Source: Bacteroidales bacterium (lineage in GTDB: Bacteria; Bacteroidota; Bacteroidia; Bacteroidales; Marinilabiliaceae). Taken from it: 64,000 nt of DNA. The DNA is taken from contig CAAFWU010000070.1 of assembly GCA_900766825.1 (NCBI GenBank), positions 28,638 to 92,637 of the forward strand, given 5' to 3'. The position numbers were made by a program, and so were the translations under genes. The notes beneath the pieces are model-generated. The model made no database searches. It saw only the letters and a program-made list of their open reading frames with translations, and was not told the origin of the DNA. This document shows, one piece after another, positions 34,298 to 42,923 of this stretch. Numbering within the stretch: the stretch's first letter is position 1; each line of letters begins with the position of its first letter.

Positions 34298-34344
34298 AAA
34301 GAAAGACACCGTGGCTGAGAAGTTCACTCTCAACCACGGTGTCT
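34298..34344 (-). terminator. rho-independent terminator after the pseudouridine synthase gene
   Basis: AGACACCGTGG (34304-34314) pairs perfectly with CCACGGTGTCT (34334-34344), extended by inner pairs; on the minus strand it is followed by TTTCTTTATT. It lies 47 bases past the stop at 34391. Confidence 0.88.
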
Positions 34345-34390
34345 ATACCTATATAAATATCTTAAACCAATAGAGGATTAAGAGACTGAC

Positions 34391-36079
34391 CTACTTGGTG
34401 AAGCCAGCTTTGAGGCGGTTAATCTCCTCGTCGGTCAGGTAGCGCCAGTGACCACGGGGAACGTTGAGTTTGGTCAGACCGCCATAGAACACACGGTCCA
34501 GTTTCTCAACGTTGTAGCCCAGATGTTCGAAGATGCGGCGGACAATACGGTTGCGACCCGAGTGGATAACGATGCCCACTTGAGTGCGGTCGCAATTGTC
34601 CACATAACTTACCTCGTCGGCTGCAATGAAACCATCCTCGAGGTCCATACCGTGCACAATCTGCTGCAAGTCTGCCTCCTGAACTGGCTTGTCGGTGAAG
34701 ACGTGGTAGATCTTACGAACCTCGTAGCTGGGGTGCATAAGCTTCTCGGCCATCTCGCCATCGTTGGTCAAGAGGAGGACACCTGTGGTGTTGCGGTCCA
34801 AGCGGCCCACGGGGAATATGCGCTCGGTGCAAGCGTTGGCCACAATGTCCATTACGGTGCGGCGTCCCTCGGGGTCATCGGTGGTGGTCACGGTATCTTT
34901 GGGCTTGTTCAGCAGAACGTATACCTTCTTCTCGGCCTGAAGGACCTTGCCTTCATACTCCACAGTGTCGGTGCTCTTTACGGTTACGCCCATCTCGGTG
35001 ATGACGTTGCCGTTGACCTTAACGAGGCCTTTCTTGATGAGTTCATCGGCTTCGCGACGGCTGCAGACACCGCTCATGGCAATGTAGCGGTTGAGACGCA
35101 AGGTCTCGGGCATGGTCTGCATGTCGGGATCCTGACCGTTGAGTTCCATCTCGCTCTCGTTGTCGAAGAGTTTATGGTCTACGCGGTAAGCCGCACCACG
35201 CTTGGCGGTGTCGCTATAGAGCCAGTGCTGACGGGGCTGCTGATGACCTCCCATGGGACGGCGACCGCCTTGCATTGGGCGACCTCCTTGCATGGGACGA
35301 CCTCCCTGACGACGGTTGTCGCCTCCGCGGTCGAAGCCACGGCGCTGCTGGCCATAGGGACGGCGCTCACCACCCTGCTCGTCGTTGTTGTAACGGGGGC
35401 GGAAGGGACGGCGCTCACCACCCTGCTGGTCGTCGTTGTTGTAACGAGGGCGGAAAGGACGGCGCTCGCCTCCTTGCTGGTCGTCGTTGTTGTAACGAGG
35501 GCGGAAGGGGCGACGCTCGCCTCCTTGCTGGTCGTCGTTGTTATTGTAACGAGGGCGATAGGGACGGTCGCCTCCTTGCTGGTCATCGTTGTTGTAACGA
35601 GGGCGGAAGGGACGACGCTCACCCTGCTGGTCTTCATTGTTGTAACGAGGGCGATAGGGACGGTCGCCTCCTTGCTGGTCGTCATTATTGTAACGAGGGC
35701 GGTAGGGACGACGTTCACCTTGCTGGTCGTCATTATTGTAACGAGGGCGGAAGGGACGGCGTTCGCCACCTTGCTGGTCATCGTTATTGTAACGAGGGCG
35801 ATAGGGACGGTCGCCTCCCTGCTGGTCGTCGTTGTTGTAACGAGGGCGGTAGGGACGGCGCTCACCTTGCTGGTCGTCGTTATTATAACGAGGACGGTAG
35901 GGACGGCGCTCACCCTGCTGGTCGTCGCCATTGTTGTAGCGAGGACGGTAGGGACGGCGCTCGCCAGTAGCCTCACGGCTTGCATAGCTGTTTTGGTCAT
36001 CGCCGTCGCGGCGATCGAACCTCTCGCGATTCTCGGAACCCTCGGTGCCAGAGAACCCGTTCTTCTCTTCTATATCCAT
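34391..36079 (-). CDS. rluB: RluB/RsuA-type rRNA pseudouridine synthase with Arg-rich repeat tail
   Basis: A 562-residue protein whose catalytic part is only the last 240 residues. Residues 39-235 are 12 tandem units of 16-17 residues of the type GERRPYRPRYNNDDQQ, then a Gly/Arg/Met-rich stretch to 285. This is followed by an S4 RNA-binding domain (about 326-372) and the pseudouridine synthase domain with GRLDRNTTG (425-433, catalytic Asp428). It changes uridine to pseudouridine in 23S (or 16S) rRNA. Arg/Gly-rich N-terminal extensions are known in Bacteroidetes members. The tail is likely disordered and RNA-binding. It is 132 bases downstream of purL on the same strand. Confidence 0.93.
   Translation of the reverse strand: MDIEEKNGFSGTEGSENRERFDRRDGDDQNSYASREATGERRPYRPRYNNGDDQQGERRPYRPRYNNDDQQGERRPYRPRYNNDDQQGGDRPYRPRYNNDDQQGGERRPFRPRYNNDDQQGERRPYRPRYNNDDQQGGDRPYRPRYNNEDQQGERRPFRPRYNNDDQQGGDRPYRPRYNNNDDQQGGERRPFRPRYNNDDQQGGERRPFRPRYNNDDQQGGERRPFRPRYNNDEQGGERRPYGQQRRGFDRGGDNRRQGGRPMQGGRPMQGGRRPMGGHQQPRQHWLYSDTAKRGAAYRVDHKLFDNESEMELNGQDPDMQTMPETLRLNRYIAMSGVCSRREADELIKKGLVKVNGNVITEMGVTVKSTDTVEYEGKVLQAEKKVYVLLNKPKDTVTTTDDPEGRRTVMDIVANACTERIFPVGRLDRNTTGVLLLTNDGEMAEKLMHPSYEVRKIYHVFTDKPVQEADLQQIVHGMDLEDGFIAADEVSYVDNCDRTQVGIVIHSGRNRIVRRIFEHLGYNVEKLDRVFYGGLTKLNVPRGHWRYLTDEEINRLKAGFTK
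35375..35965 (-). repeat. in-gene tandem repeats coding 12 Arg-rich units
   Basis: Twelve consecutive 48- or 51-base units inside rluB, each coding a 16-17 residue peptide with the invariant core RPRYNN and a DDQQ or EDQQ spacer. Units alternate among GERRPY, GGDRPY and GGERRPF forms in a patchwork order, which suggests slippage or unequal exchange. Such arrays are prone to change in copy number. Confidence 0.95.
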
Positions 36080-36211
36080 CTACGAGATTTTGTGAGAATT
36101 AATGAATAATGTGTATTTGTATTATGTCCGCCCAAGGGGAGTGGGGCTGAGGGTGGTGTGTGTCTTATTTCATTAGTTACCAACCTCATCCCCCTCCGTT
36201 TTGGGTTTAGC

Positions 36212-39200
36212 TTATTTCTTGTTTTTCTCGACCCACTTGCGAGCGTTCACAAAGGCCTCGACCCATGGTGTGATGTCGTCGGCCTTGCGGTCGGCGGGGT
36301 AGAAGCCACACTGCCAAGGGAAGATGGCGCGCTCGGGGTGAGGCATAATGGCCACGTGGCGTCCGTCGGCCGAAGCCATGCCTGCAATATTGTCGGCACT
36401 GCCGTTGGGGTTGGCGGGGTAGCCGCTGTAGCCGTAGCGGGCAATGACGTTGTACTCCTTGGCATCGGCGGGAATGGAGAACTTGCCCTCGCCGTGAGCA
36501 ACCCATACACCCAAACGGCTGCCACTGAGCGAACCGAACATCACAGTGTCGTTCTGTGGAATCTCTACGCTGAGGTACTGGCTCTCGAACTTATGACTGT
36601 CGTTGTGCAACATCTTGGGACGGAGTTCGGGCTGAGTGCGGTGCAAGAGACCGAGCTCAATGACCAGCTGGCAACCGTTGCAGACGCCCAAGCTCAAGGT
36701 GTCGGGGCGAGAGTAGAAGTTGTCAAGAGCCTTGCGAGCCTTCTCGTTGTAGAGGAAGGCGCCAGCCCAACCTTTGGCGGAGCCCAAGACATCCGAGTTG
36801 GAGAAACCGCCGCAGAAGACAATCATATTAACGTCCTCGAGGGTCTCGCGACCCGAAACAAGGTCGGTCATGTGCACGTCCTTGACATCGAAGCCTGCCA
36901 AATAGAGCGTGTAGGCCATTTCACGATCACCGTTTACGCCCTTCTCACGAATTATGGCAGCCTTGACGCCAGTCTTACCATGCTTAAGAGCCAAACCGAG
37001 ATCCTTGAGTTTGCCAGTCCAAGAGGCGGGCAAACGGAGGTCGAGAGGTTGGTCCTTGTAGTTGGCAGCGCGCTCGGCAGCTTTATTGTTGCGGCACTGC
37101 AGAGCATCGAGTTGAGCCGAGGTGCTGAACCAGATGTCGCGCATCTCGTCGATGTCGAGTTCTATGGTCTCGGTGGCTGCGCTTATGGTCAGCTTGCGTT
37201 CTTGCTGAGGGCGACCCAAATATGTGAAGGCTACGCCAGCGGCATCGAGCTGAGCCTTGACAGTCTCGAGGTCCTTGACCTGAAGCACTACGCCAGGGTT
37301 CTCGGCAAAGAGACTCAGAACAGCGTCCTCGTCGTCGGTAGCCACGTCGGCATTGATGCCCCAAGCCTTGTTGGCAAAGGTCATCTCGAGCAGTGTGGTC
37401 ACGAGACCACCAGCCGAAATGTCGTGACCAGCGAGCACCAGACCCTTCTTAATGAGGTCCTGAATAGCCTCGAAGACAACGCCAAAGGTCTTGGCATCGG
37501 CAACCGAGGGAGCTTTGTCGCCCACGCGACCCAGCACCTGAGCCAGAGCACTGCCACCCAAGGCGGGCTCCATGCCACTCATGTCGATGCAGATGAAGGA
37601 TGTGTTGGCATCGCAGACCATTACAGGCTCCACAATTTGGCGGATGTCGCTAACCTCGCCCATGGCCGAGATGATTACGGTGCCAGGGCTGAGCACGGTG
37701 CGACCGTCCTGATATTTTTGGGTCATGGAGAGAGAGTCCTTGCCAGTGGGTATGTTGATGCCCAACTCGCAAACCCAATCGCTCATGGCCTTGACGGCTT
37801 TGTAGAGACGAGCGTCCTCGCCAGCCTGACGGCAAGGCCACATCCAGTTGGCGGAGAGCGAGATGCCCTTGAGACCATGGGCCATGGGGGCGAAGACAAT
37901 GTTGGTGAGAGCCTCGGCAGCTGACATTACGGAGCCAGCGGCGGGGTCGATGAGACCAACGGCAGGAGCGTGACCAACGCTGGTGGCCATGCCACGCACG
38001 CCATTGTAGTCCAGAGCAACAGCACCCAAGTCGTTGAGGGGCAACTGGATTTCGCCAGCGCACTGCTGCTTGGCCACTTTGCCCGTTACGGAGCGGTCCA
38101 CCTTGTTGGTGAGCCAATCTTTGCAGCCAACGCTCTCGAGTTTGAGCACATCGCGAACGTAGTCGGCAATCTTGCTAACCTCGTAGGTCACTGGGGCATA
38201 GGTGCGCTCCACGGTGGAGTCGGTCATGACGGTCTTGGGAGGGTTGCCGAACATGTCGCTGAGCTTCCAGTCGATGGGCTTAACGCCATTGTGGTGGCTG
38301 AAGGTGAAGTTCATGTCGCCCGTGGTCTCGCCCACCACGTACATGGGAGCGCGCTCGCGGTCGGCAATCTTACGGAGGCTATCTACATTCTCCTTGCCCA
38401 TGACGAGACCCATGCGTTCCTGACTCTCGTTGCCCACAATCTCACGGTCGCTGAGGGTCTTGTCGCCAACGGGCAGGGCGTCCATATCGATGTTGCCACC
38501 TGTCTCCTCAACGAGTTCCGAGAGGCAGTTGAGGTGACCACCAGCACCGTGGTCGTGGATGGAGACGATGGGGTTATTGTCGCTTTCGACAAGGGCACGG
38601 ATGGCGTTGAGGACACGTTTTTGCATCTCGGGGTTGGAGCGCTGAACGGCGTTGAGCTCAATCTTGTTGCCATACTCGCCAGTGTTGACGCTGGAGACAG
38701 CACCGCCGCCCATGCCAATACGATAGTTGTCGCCACCGAGCAGCACAACGTCTTGTCCCTTCTCGGGGGTTTTCTTGAGGGCGTCGCCCTTCTTGGCAAA
38801 GCCAACGCCACCAGCCATCATAATGACTTTGTCGAAGGCATAGGTTCTGCCCTGCTCCTCGTGCTCGTAGGTGAGCAGCGAGCCACAAATCATGGGCTGA
38901 CCGAACTTGTTACCGAAGTCGCTGGCGCCATTGGAGGCCTTGATGAGGATCTGCGCTGGGGTCTGATAGAGCCACTCGCGAGCCGAGATGCCCTTTTCCC
39001 ATGGGCGGTCGGATGCCAAACGGGAGTAGCTGGTCATGTAAACAGCTGTGCCAGCCATGGGGAGCGAACCCGTGCCACCACCCATACGGTCGCGGATCTC
39101 GCCACCGCTGCCAGTAGCTGCACCATTGAAGGGCTCCACTGTGGTGGGGAAGTTGTGGGTCTCGGCCTTGAGCGAGAGCACAGTGTCAATGTCCTTGGCT

Positions 39201-39895
39201 TCGAACTCGCTGGGCACATCGCCACGTTCGGGGGCGAACTGCATGGCCACAGGACCTTCGATGAAGGCCACATTGTCTTTATAGGCCGAAACTAAATATC
39301 CGGGGTTAGTCTCCGAGGTTTTGCGGATGAGTTTAAAGAGCGAGAGTTCCTTGGTCTCGCCATCGATTATGAAGGTGCCATTGAATATTTTGTGGCGGCA
39401 GTGCTCGGAGTTTACCTGCGAGAAACCGAAGACCTCGCTATCGGTAAGTGGTCGTCCGAGACGTTGGCTCAGACCCTCGAGGTAAGCAATTTCGGGGTCG
39501 CTGAGAGCCAAGCCCTCTTTGGCATTATAAGCTTTGAAATCAGTGATGTGAACTATGGGATCGGGCTGTTTGTCAATGGTAAAGACGTCTTGACCCAATC
39601 CTTTGTAGAGGGTTTGGAGCATGGGATCGAAGGTGGCCTTATCATCGGCCACGGCAAAGAACTCCTCGATGCGGCTGATGCCTACGAGACCCATGTTCTG
39701 TGTTATCTCCACAGCGTTGGTGCTCCAGGGCGTGATGGTTTCACGGCGTGTGCCCACAAAGCAGCCCTCTAAGCTGGTTTGGTCGATCTTTTGTGCTCCG
39801 CTAAAGAGCCATGACAGTTTGTTTACATCCTCGGCAGTTAGAGCCTGTGCGGTCTCTACGGCCAGAACGTTCTCTCCTCTGAAAAAGACTACCAT
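36212..39895 (-). CDS. purL: phosphoribosylformylglycinamidine synthase
   Basis: A 1227-residue large-type FGAM synthase joining the synthetase and glutaminase in one chain. It turns FGAR, glutamine and ATP into FGAM in purine synthesis. The N-terminal linker and two AIRS-like halves are present (SEHCRHKIFNGTF, KAETHNFPTTVEPF, GTGGEIRDR region, GKDSLSM), and the C-terminal class I glutaminase has Cys1072 (GVCNGC), and PHPER (His1186, Glu1188). It is full length. It leads rluB by 132 bases on the same strand. Confidence 0.97.
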   Translation of the reverse strand: MVVFFRGENVLAVETAQALTAEDVNKLSWLFSGAQKIDQTSLEGCFVGTRRETITPWSTNAVEITQNMGLVGISRIEEFFAVADDKATFDPMLQTLYKGLGQDVFTIDKQPDPIVHITDFKAYNAKEGLALSDPEIAYLEGLSQRLGRPLTDSEVFGFSQVNSEHCRHKIFNGTFIIDGETKELSLFKLIRKTSETNPGYLVSAYKDNVAFIEGPVAMQFAPERGDVPSEFEAKDIDTVLSLKAETHNFPTTVEPFNGAATGSGGEIRDRMGGGTGSLPMAGTAVYMTSYSRLASDRPWEKGISAREWLYQTPAQILIKASNGASDFGNKFGQPMICGSLLTYEHEEQGRTYAFDKVIMMAGGVGFAKKGDALKKTPEKGQDVVLLGGDNYRIGMGGGAVSSVNTGEYGNKIELNAVQRSNPEMQKRVLNAIRALVESDNNPIVSIHDHGAGGHLNCLSELVEETGGNIDMDALPVGDKTLSDREIVGNESQERMGLVMGKENVDSLRKIADRERAPMYVVGETTGDMNFTFSHHNGVKPIDWKLSDMFGNPPKTVMTDSTVERTYAPVTYEVSKIADYVRDVLKLESVGCKDWLTNKVDRSVTGKVAKQQCAGEIQLPLNDLGAVALDYNGVRGMATSVGHAPAVGLIDPAAGSVMSAAEALTNIVFAPMAHGLKGISLSANWMWPCRQAGEDARLYKAVKAMSDWVCELGINIPTGKDSLSMTQKYQDGRTVLSPGTVIISAMGEVSDIRQIVEPVMVCDANTSFICIDMSGMEPALGGSALAQVLGRVGDKAPSVADAKTFGVVFEAIQDLIKKGLVLAGHDISAGGLVTTLLEMTFANKAWGINADVATDDEDAVLSLFAENPGVVLQVKDLETVKAQLDAAGVAFTYLGRPQQERKLTISAATETIELDIDEMRDIWFSTSAQLDALQCRNNKAAERAANYKDQPLDLRLPASWTGKLKDLGLALKHGKTGVKAAIIREKGVNGDREMAYTLYLAGFDVKDVHMTDLVSGRETLEDVNMIVFCGGFSNSDVLGSAKGWAGAFLYNEKARKALDNFYSRPDTLSLGVCNGCQLVIELGLLHRTQPELRPKMLHNDSHKFESQYLSVEIPQNDTVMFGSLSGSRLGVWVAHGEGKFSIPADAKEYNVIARYGYSGYPANPNGSADNIAGMASADGRHVAIMPHPERAIFPWQCGFYPADRKADDITPWVEAFVNARKWVEKNKK

Positions 39896-40540
39896 CTTAT
39901 GTGTTTAGTTGACAGCGGATTGTTGAACATCGGCCCCACGTTTCCCCGTCGCGGGAGAGACATTGTGGCGCTGTTCTCACCACTGCTAATTTATATTGGT
40001 TGTTAATCTCCAACTATGCCTCTTCCATTGCCATACCAATTAGTGTCATCATCTTGATAATGAACACCTTGGCTATGCATACAAAAAGAGGTGAAATAAA
40101 AAAAATTGGTGTGCTGCACTCCGCCAGCTATGGTCTTGCTCTTCGAGGCTGCCTCATGTTCTAAGTCTCCATAGCACTCCGTGATATGGGACCCCTTGTG
40201 TATTCGTACTGTGAAATCATTCTTCACCCTTTTCGATATTCTGTTCTGTTTCGCGCACTATCGAATATGTCCTAAAGTGCTAAATATGGTGAAGTTCTTA
40301 ATCAATAGCGAAAATAATGAAAAGAATTGGAAAGTAATGCTCGGGACCTAAAGAATAAAGGTCACTTTTTTATTTTCTATCGATTTTTAACGAAAGGGAG
40401 GGTGATTGGGAATTACAGCACTTTACACCAAAAACATCATCATAGATGCTAACAAAAATCATATGACGCATTTCACTTAAAGCCAGCAGAATAGTAAGAC
40501 TCAGAGAGGACTATTTCTAGACACTTTAGTCCCACCACAA
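39896..40540. other. intergenic region with little recognisable content
   Basis: About 640 bases between purL and the terminator of the GH43 lipoprotein gene. It becomes AT-rich towards 40400 and holds one weak ORF (40003-40227, minus). I see no clear RNA gene, no TAnnTTTG promoter with a -33 box for purL and no mobile element ends. Confidence 0.5.
40003..40227 (-). CDS. doubtful small ORF
   Basis: A 74-codon open frame with a GTG start. The product is hydrophilic with many His, Tyr, Asp and Gly and has no recognisable motif or family. It stands alone between purL and a GH43 gene. It may be a decayed gene fragment or chance; it is listed only because the surrounding gap is long. Confidence 0.2.
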   Translation of the reverse strand: MKNDFTVRIHKGSHITECYGDLEHEAASKSKTIAGGVQHTNFFYFTSFCMHSQGVHYQDDDTNWYGNGRGIVGD

Positions 40541-40590
40541 AAGAAAAGCAGCAGCATCACTTAGGAGATAAAACCCTGTGACACTGCTGC
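40541..40590 (-). terminator. rho-independent terminator after the GH43 lipoprotein gene
   Basis: On the minus strand GCAGCAGTGTCAC pairs with GTGATGCTGCTGC (small mismatch) and is followed by TTTTCTT. It lies 29 bases past the stop at 40619. Confidence 0.85.
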
Positions 40591-40618
40591 TTAATCGCGA
40601 GATATATAGAGATATGGT

Positions 40619-41761
40619 TTACTCTTCGGAAGTGGAAGTGGCGGGGAGTATAGAGCAGAAGCCATCGGCATTCCATTGCAGACGACGTACGAGGAGCTCT
40701 GGGTGACCGTCTTCGTGGGTGTAGGCGTGCATAATTATATAGTCCCGTCCACTTAGGTTGGCCACAGCACAATGTCCAGCAGCCACATAACGCTGGGCAT
40801 CGGCGGGAGGGAGTGGCAAGGTTGTGCCGCCCCCAAAATCCATTCGTTGACCCGAGGCATCGACATAGGGTCCTGACACACTGCGACTTCGGCCCACCAC
40901 CACATGATATGTGCTCTCGGCTCCTCGGCAACAATAGTCGTGCGAGGCAAAGAGATAGAACCACCCTTCGTGCTGAAAAACAAAGGGAGCCTCGATGGCA
41001 GCATTGCCCGCATGGTCGTCGGGTTCCATATCGGTTCGCTGACGCGAAGCAATGGTGTACCACTGCTGAGGCTCGGCCACTGAGCTGAGGTCGTCGCTAA
41101 GACGCACCATTTTAATGCCTCCCCAGAAGGAACCGAAAGACATCCACGATGAGCCATCGGAGCAGACCACAACGTTGGGGTCTATGGCATTCCAATTGTC
41201 GCGGTGGGGAATGGACTGAATCATAAGACCTGCGTCCTTCCAACCATAGAGAGGGCTATTGCGATTGAGGCTGCGTGAGGTCAGATGACCAATGACCGAA
41301 GTATTTTTGCCAAAGGCCGAACAACAATAGAATAGGTGCCAAAGATTGCCAACGCGGATGATATCTGGAGCCCAGACATGCATGGTGGCCTCGGGCAGAC
41401 GGTCGTAGACCCAATGGGGCAAGGTGTCAAGGCATGGACCATCGAGTTGCCAGTCCACCATGTTGGTTGTGTGCATCTGTGTAATGCCTCGCCCTGTGCA
41501 AAAGAGATAAAGAGTGTCGCCCTCCTGAGCCACCACGGGGTCATGAACCCAAGGATTGCGCGACGAGAAGTGATGTCGGTACCCATTGCCCTCGTCAACC
41601 GCAGCGGTGGTGTCGGTCGATGCCGTTTCGGAGACCACCGCAGTGTCATTGTCTGAGGAAGCGTTGGATATATTGGATGGGTTGCCAGCATCACTGGAGC
41701 AAGCCCAAAAGGGCAAGGCCGCTGTGGCCACAGCCATATTGAGTAGTAAGAACTTTTTCAT
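40619..41761 (-). CDS. glycoside hydrolase family 43 lipoprotein (arabinanase-like)
   Basis: A 380-residue lipoprotein: signal ending LPFWAC (Cys21), a Ser/Thr/Asp-rich spacer to about 60, then a GH43 propeller with base Asp74 (WVHDPVV), Asp194 (NAIDPNV), the FGSFWGGIK motif of endo-arabinanase-like members and acid Glu257 (AAIEAPFVF). It probably hydrolyses alpha-1,5-arabinan or related oligosaccharides at the cell surface or in the periplasm. No SusC/SusD pair or regulator is adjacent. A second GH43 with T9SS sorting lies at 28001. Confidence 0.93.
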   Translation of the reverse strand: MKKFLLLNMAVATAALPFWACSSDAGNPSNISNASSDNDTAVVSETASTDTTAAVDEGNGYRHHFSSRNPWVHDPVVAQEGDTLYLFCTGRGITQMHTTNMVDWQLDGPCLDTLPHWVYDRLPEATMHVWAPDIIRVGNLWHLFYCCSAFGKNTSVIGHLTSRSLNRNSPLYGWKDAGLMIQSIPHRDNWNAIDPNVVVCSDGSSWMSFGSFWGGIKMVRLSDDLSSVAEPQQWYTIASRQRTDMEPDDHAGNAAIEAPFVFQHEGWFYLFASHDYCCRGAESTYHVVVGRSRSVSGPYVDASGQRMDFGGGTTLPLPPADAQRYVAAGHCAVANLSGRDYIIMHAYTHEDGHPELLVRRLQWNADGFCSILPATSTSEE

Positions 41762-42141
41762 AGATAAAGGGGTAAAGACAAACCCAAGGGCAAGTCTTCA
41801 AACTTCAGATGAGTTTTGCTAAACCAGACCGAGAGTGTGGCAATGTTATCCACCAAGAATAAAATTTAGAAAATAGGTAAGCCACCATCATCGGTTAGCA
41901 GCAAGTGCAGAATGCTTCGTCTCAAGACGCCGAATAGTTTAGCATTTCAAAATTTGTAAAAAATGCACTCTTTGGGGTGTAATATATTGCGCGATTGGTG
42001 GACAAAGAGGTGAGGTGGACAATTGAATAACGAGGGTAGGAAAGCAAGCAAACTAATAGTAACAGACTAAGATACAACATATTGCAAAGAACAAAATGTT
42101 ATATTATCTGCTGCAGAGGTGGACAAAAGGAGCGTGATTAT
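41762..42141. other. intergenic region upstream of the GH43 lipoprotein gene
   Basis: 380 bases between two minus-strand genes. It must hold the GH43 promoter, but no exact TAnnTTTG element stands out on the minus strand. No terminator with a T run was found for the RDD gene whose stop is at 42142. Confidence 0.45.
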
Positions 42142-42867
42142 TTATTTAACGGCCACCACGTCGGTGCCGAGCCACTCGTCGGTAAGCCTTCGGCCTTTGA
42201 CAACAAAAAAGAGAAGGTCTACAATATTGAATATTGGCACAGCAAGGAGCAGGTTCCGCACAAAGCATATTCTGCCGCTGGCATTGGAGGCATCGGATGC
42301 GCGAAGAATCTTGAGCCCGAATATGCTGCGACCAAAACTGCTGAAGCCAAGGAATGGGAGGCTGTCTCGGAAAAAGAAGTAGCCTACGGCCAGGATTTTG
42401 CCAATGATGCTGGGGAATATGGCCAGAGTGAGGCTAATGGCCACGTCGAGCAAAAGAGCCACCTCGCGGAGTATGCGGGGCTTGGTTATAAGACCAATGA
42501 GGAGGTGGAGGAGACCGCTGGCTATGGCGGTGGATTCCGATGCAGGAGATTGTGCCGAGTGGGCAGTGCTGTTTGCGGTTGAGGAGGTAGTTTGCTTTGG
42601 GGAATGAGTCGCAGATTGGGCTGCGTTGTTGGCTGCCTCGGCAATGATTTGGGAGGCTGTGAAGGTTTGACTGCTGGCGGGCTCGGAGTTATTGGGGAGG
42701 GGAGCGGAGGTTGGTTGTGAGGAGGGGTTCACATCCTCGGAATCGGCATAGCGCAAGAAATTGGGGGAACGCAAAAAATCATCAGCAACAGCGCCACCCT
42801 CGATATTGGGGGTGACGGATTGCTGCTGATGATTCTGTTGGGATGCTATATTGTCATCGAGCTCCAT
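42142..42867 (-). CDS. RDD family membrane protein
   Basis: A 241-residue protein. The first 120 residues are low-complexity, rich in Ser, Ala, Asn and Gln, and probably disordered. The C-terminal half is the RDD domain with hydrophobic helices (about 135-175 and 205-225), conserved Arg/Asp positions (VALLLDVAISL; FGLKILRA; DEWLGTDVVAV). Function of RDD proteins is mostly unknown; some take part in ion or solute transport. It follows der by 56 bases on the same strand and is likely co-transcribed with it. Confidence 0.85.
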   Translation of the reverse strand: MELDDNIASQQNHQQQSVTPNIEGGAVADDFLRSPNFLRYADSEDVNPSSQPTSAPLPNNSEPASSQTFTASQIIAEAANNAAQSATHSPKQTTSSTANSTAHSAQSPASESTAIASGLLHLLIGLITKPRILREVALLLDVAISLTLAIFPSIIGKILAVGYFFFRDSLPFLGFSSFGRSIFGLKILRASDASNASGRICFVRNLLLAVPIFNIVDLLFFVVKGRRLTDEWLGTDVVAVK

Positions 42868-42923
42868 GGGGAAATGTTATGTTTTATATTACGAGGAGCT
42901 AATGCAAAATGTTTGCTTACACC

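Noticed and set aside
34448..36109. 553-codon ORF on the plus strand opposite rluB
   Set aside because: It is the mirror of the repeat-coding region of rluB; its product is a Val/Thr/Ala-rich repeat with no family resemblance. The rluB frame has recognised S4 and pseudouridine synthase domains.
36158..39295. Long ORFs opposite purL (36158-37924, 37970-39295)
   Set aside because: Antisense to purL with no recognisable protein features.
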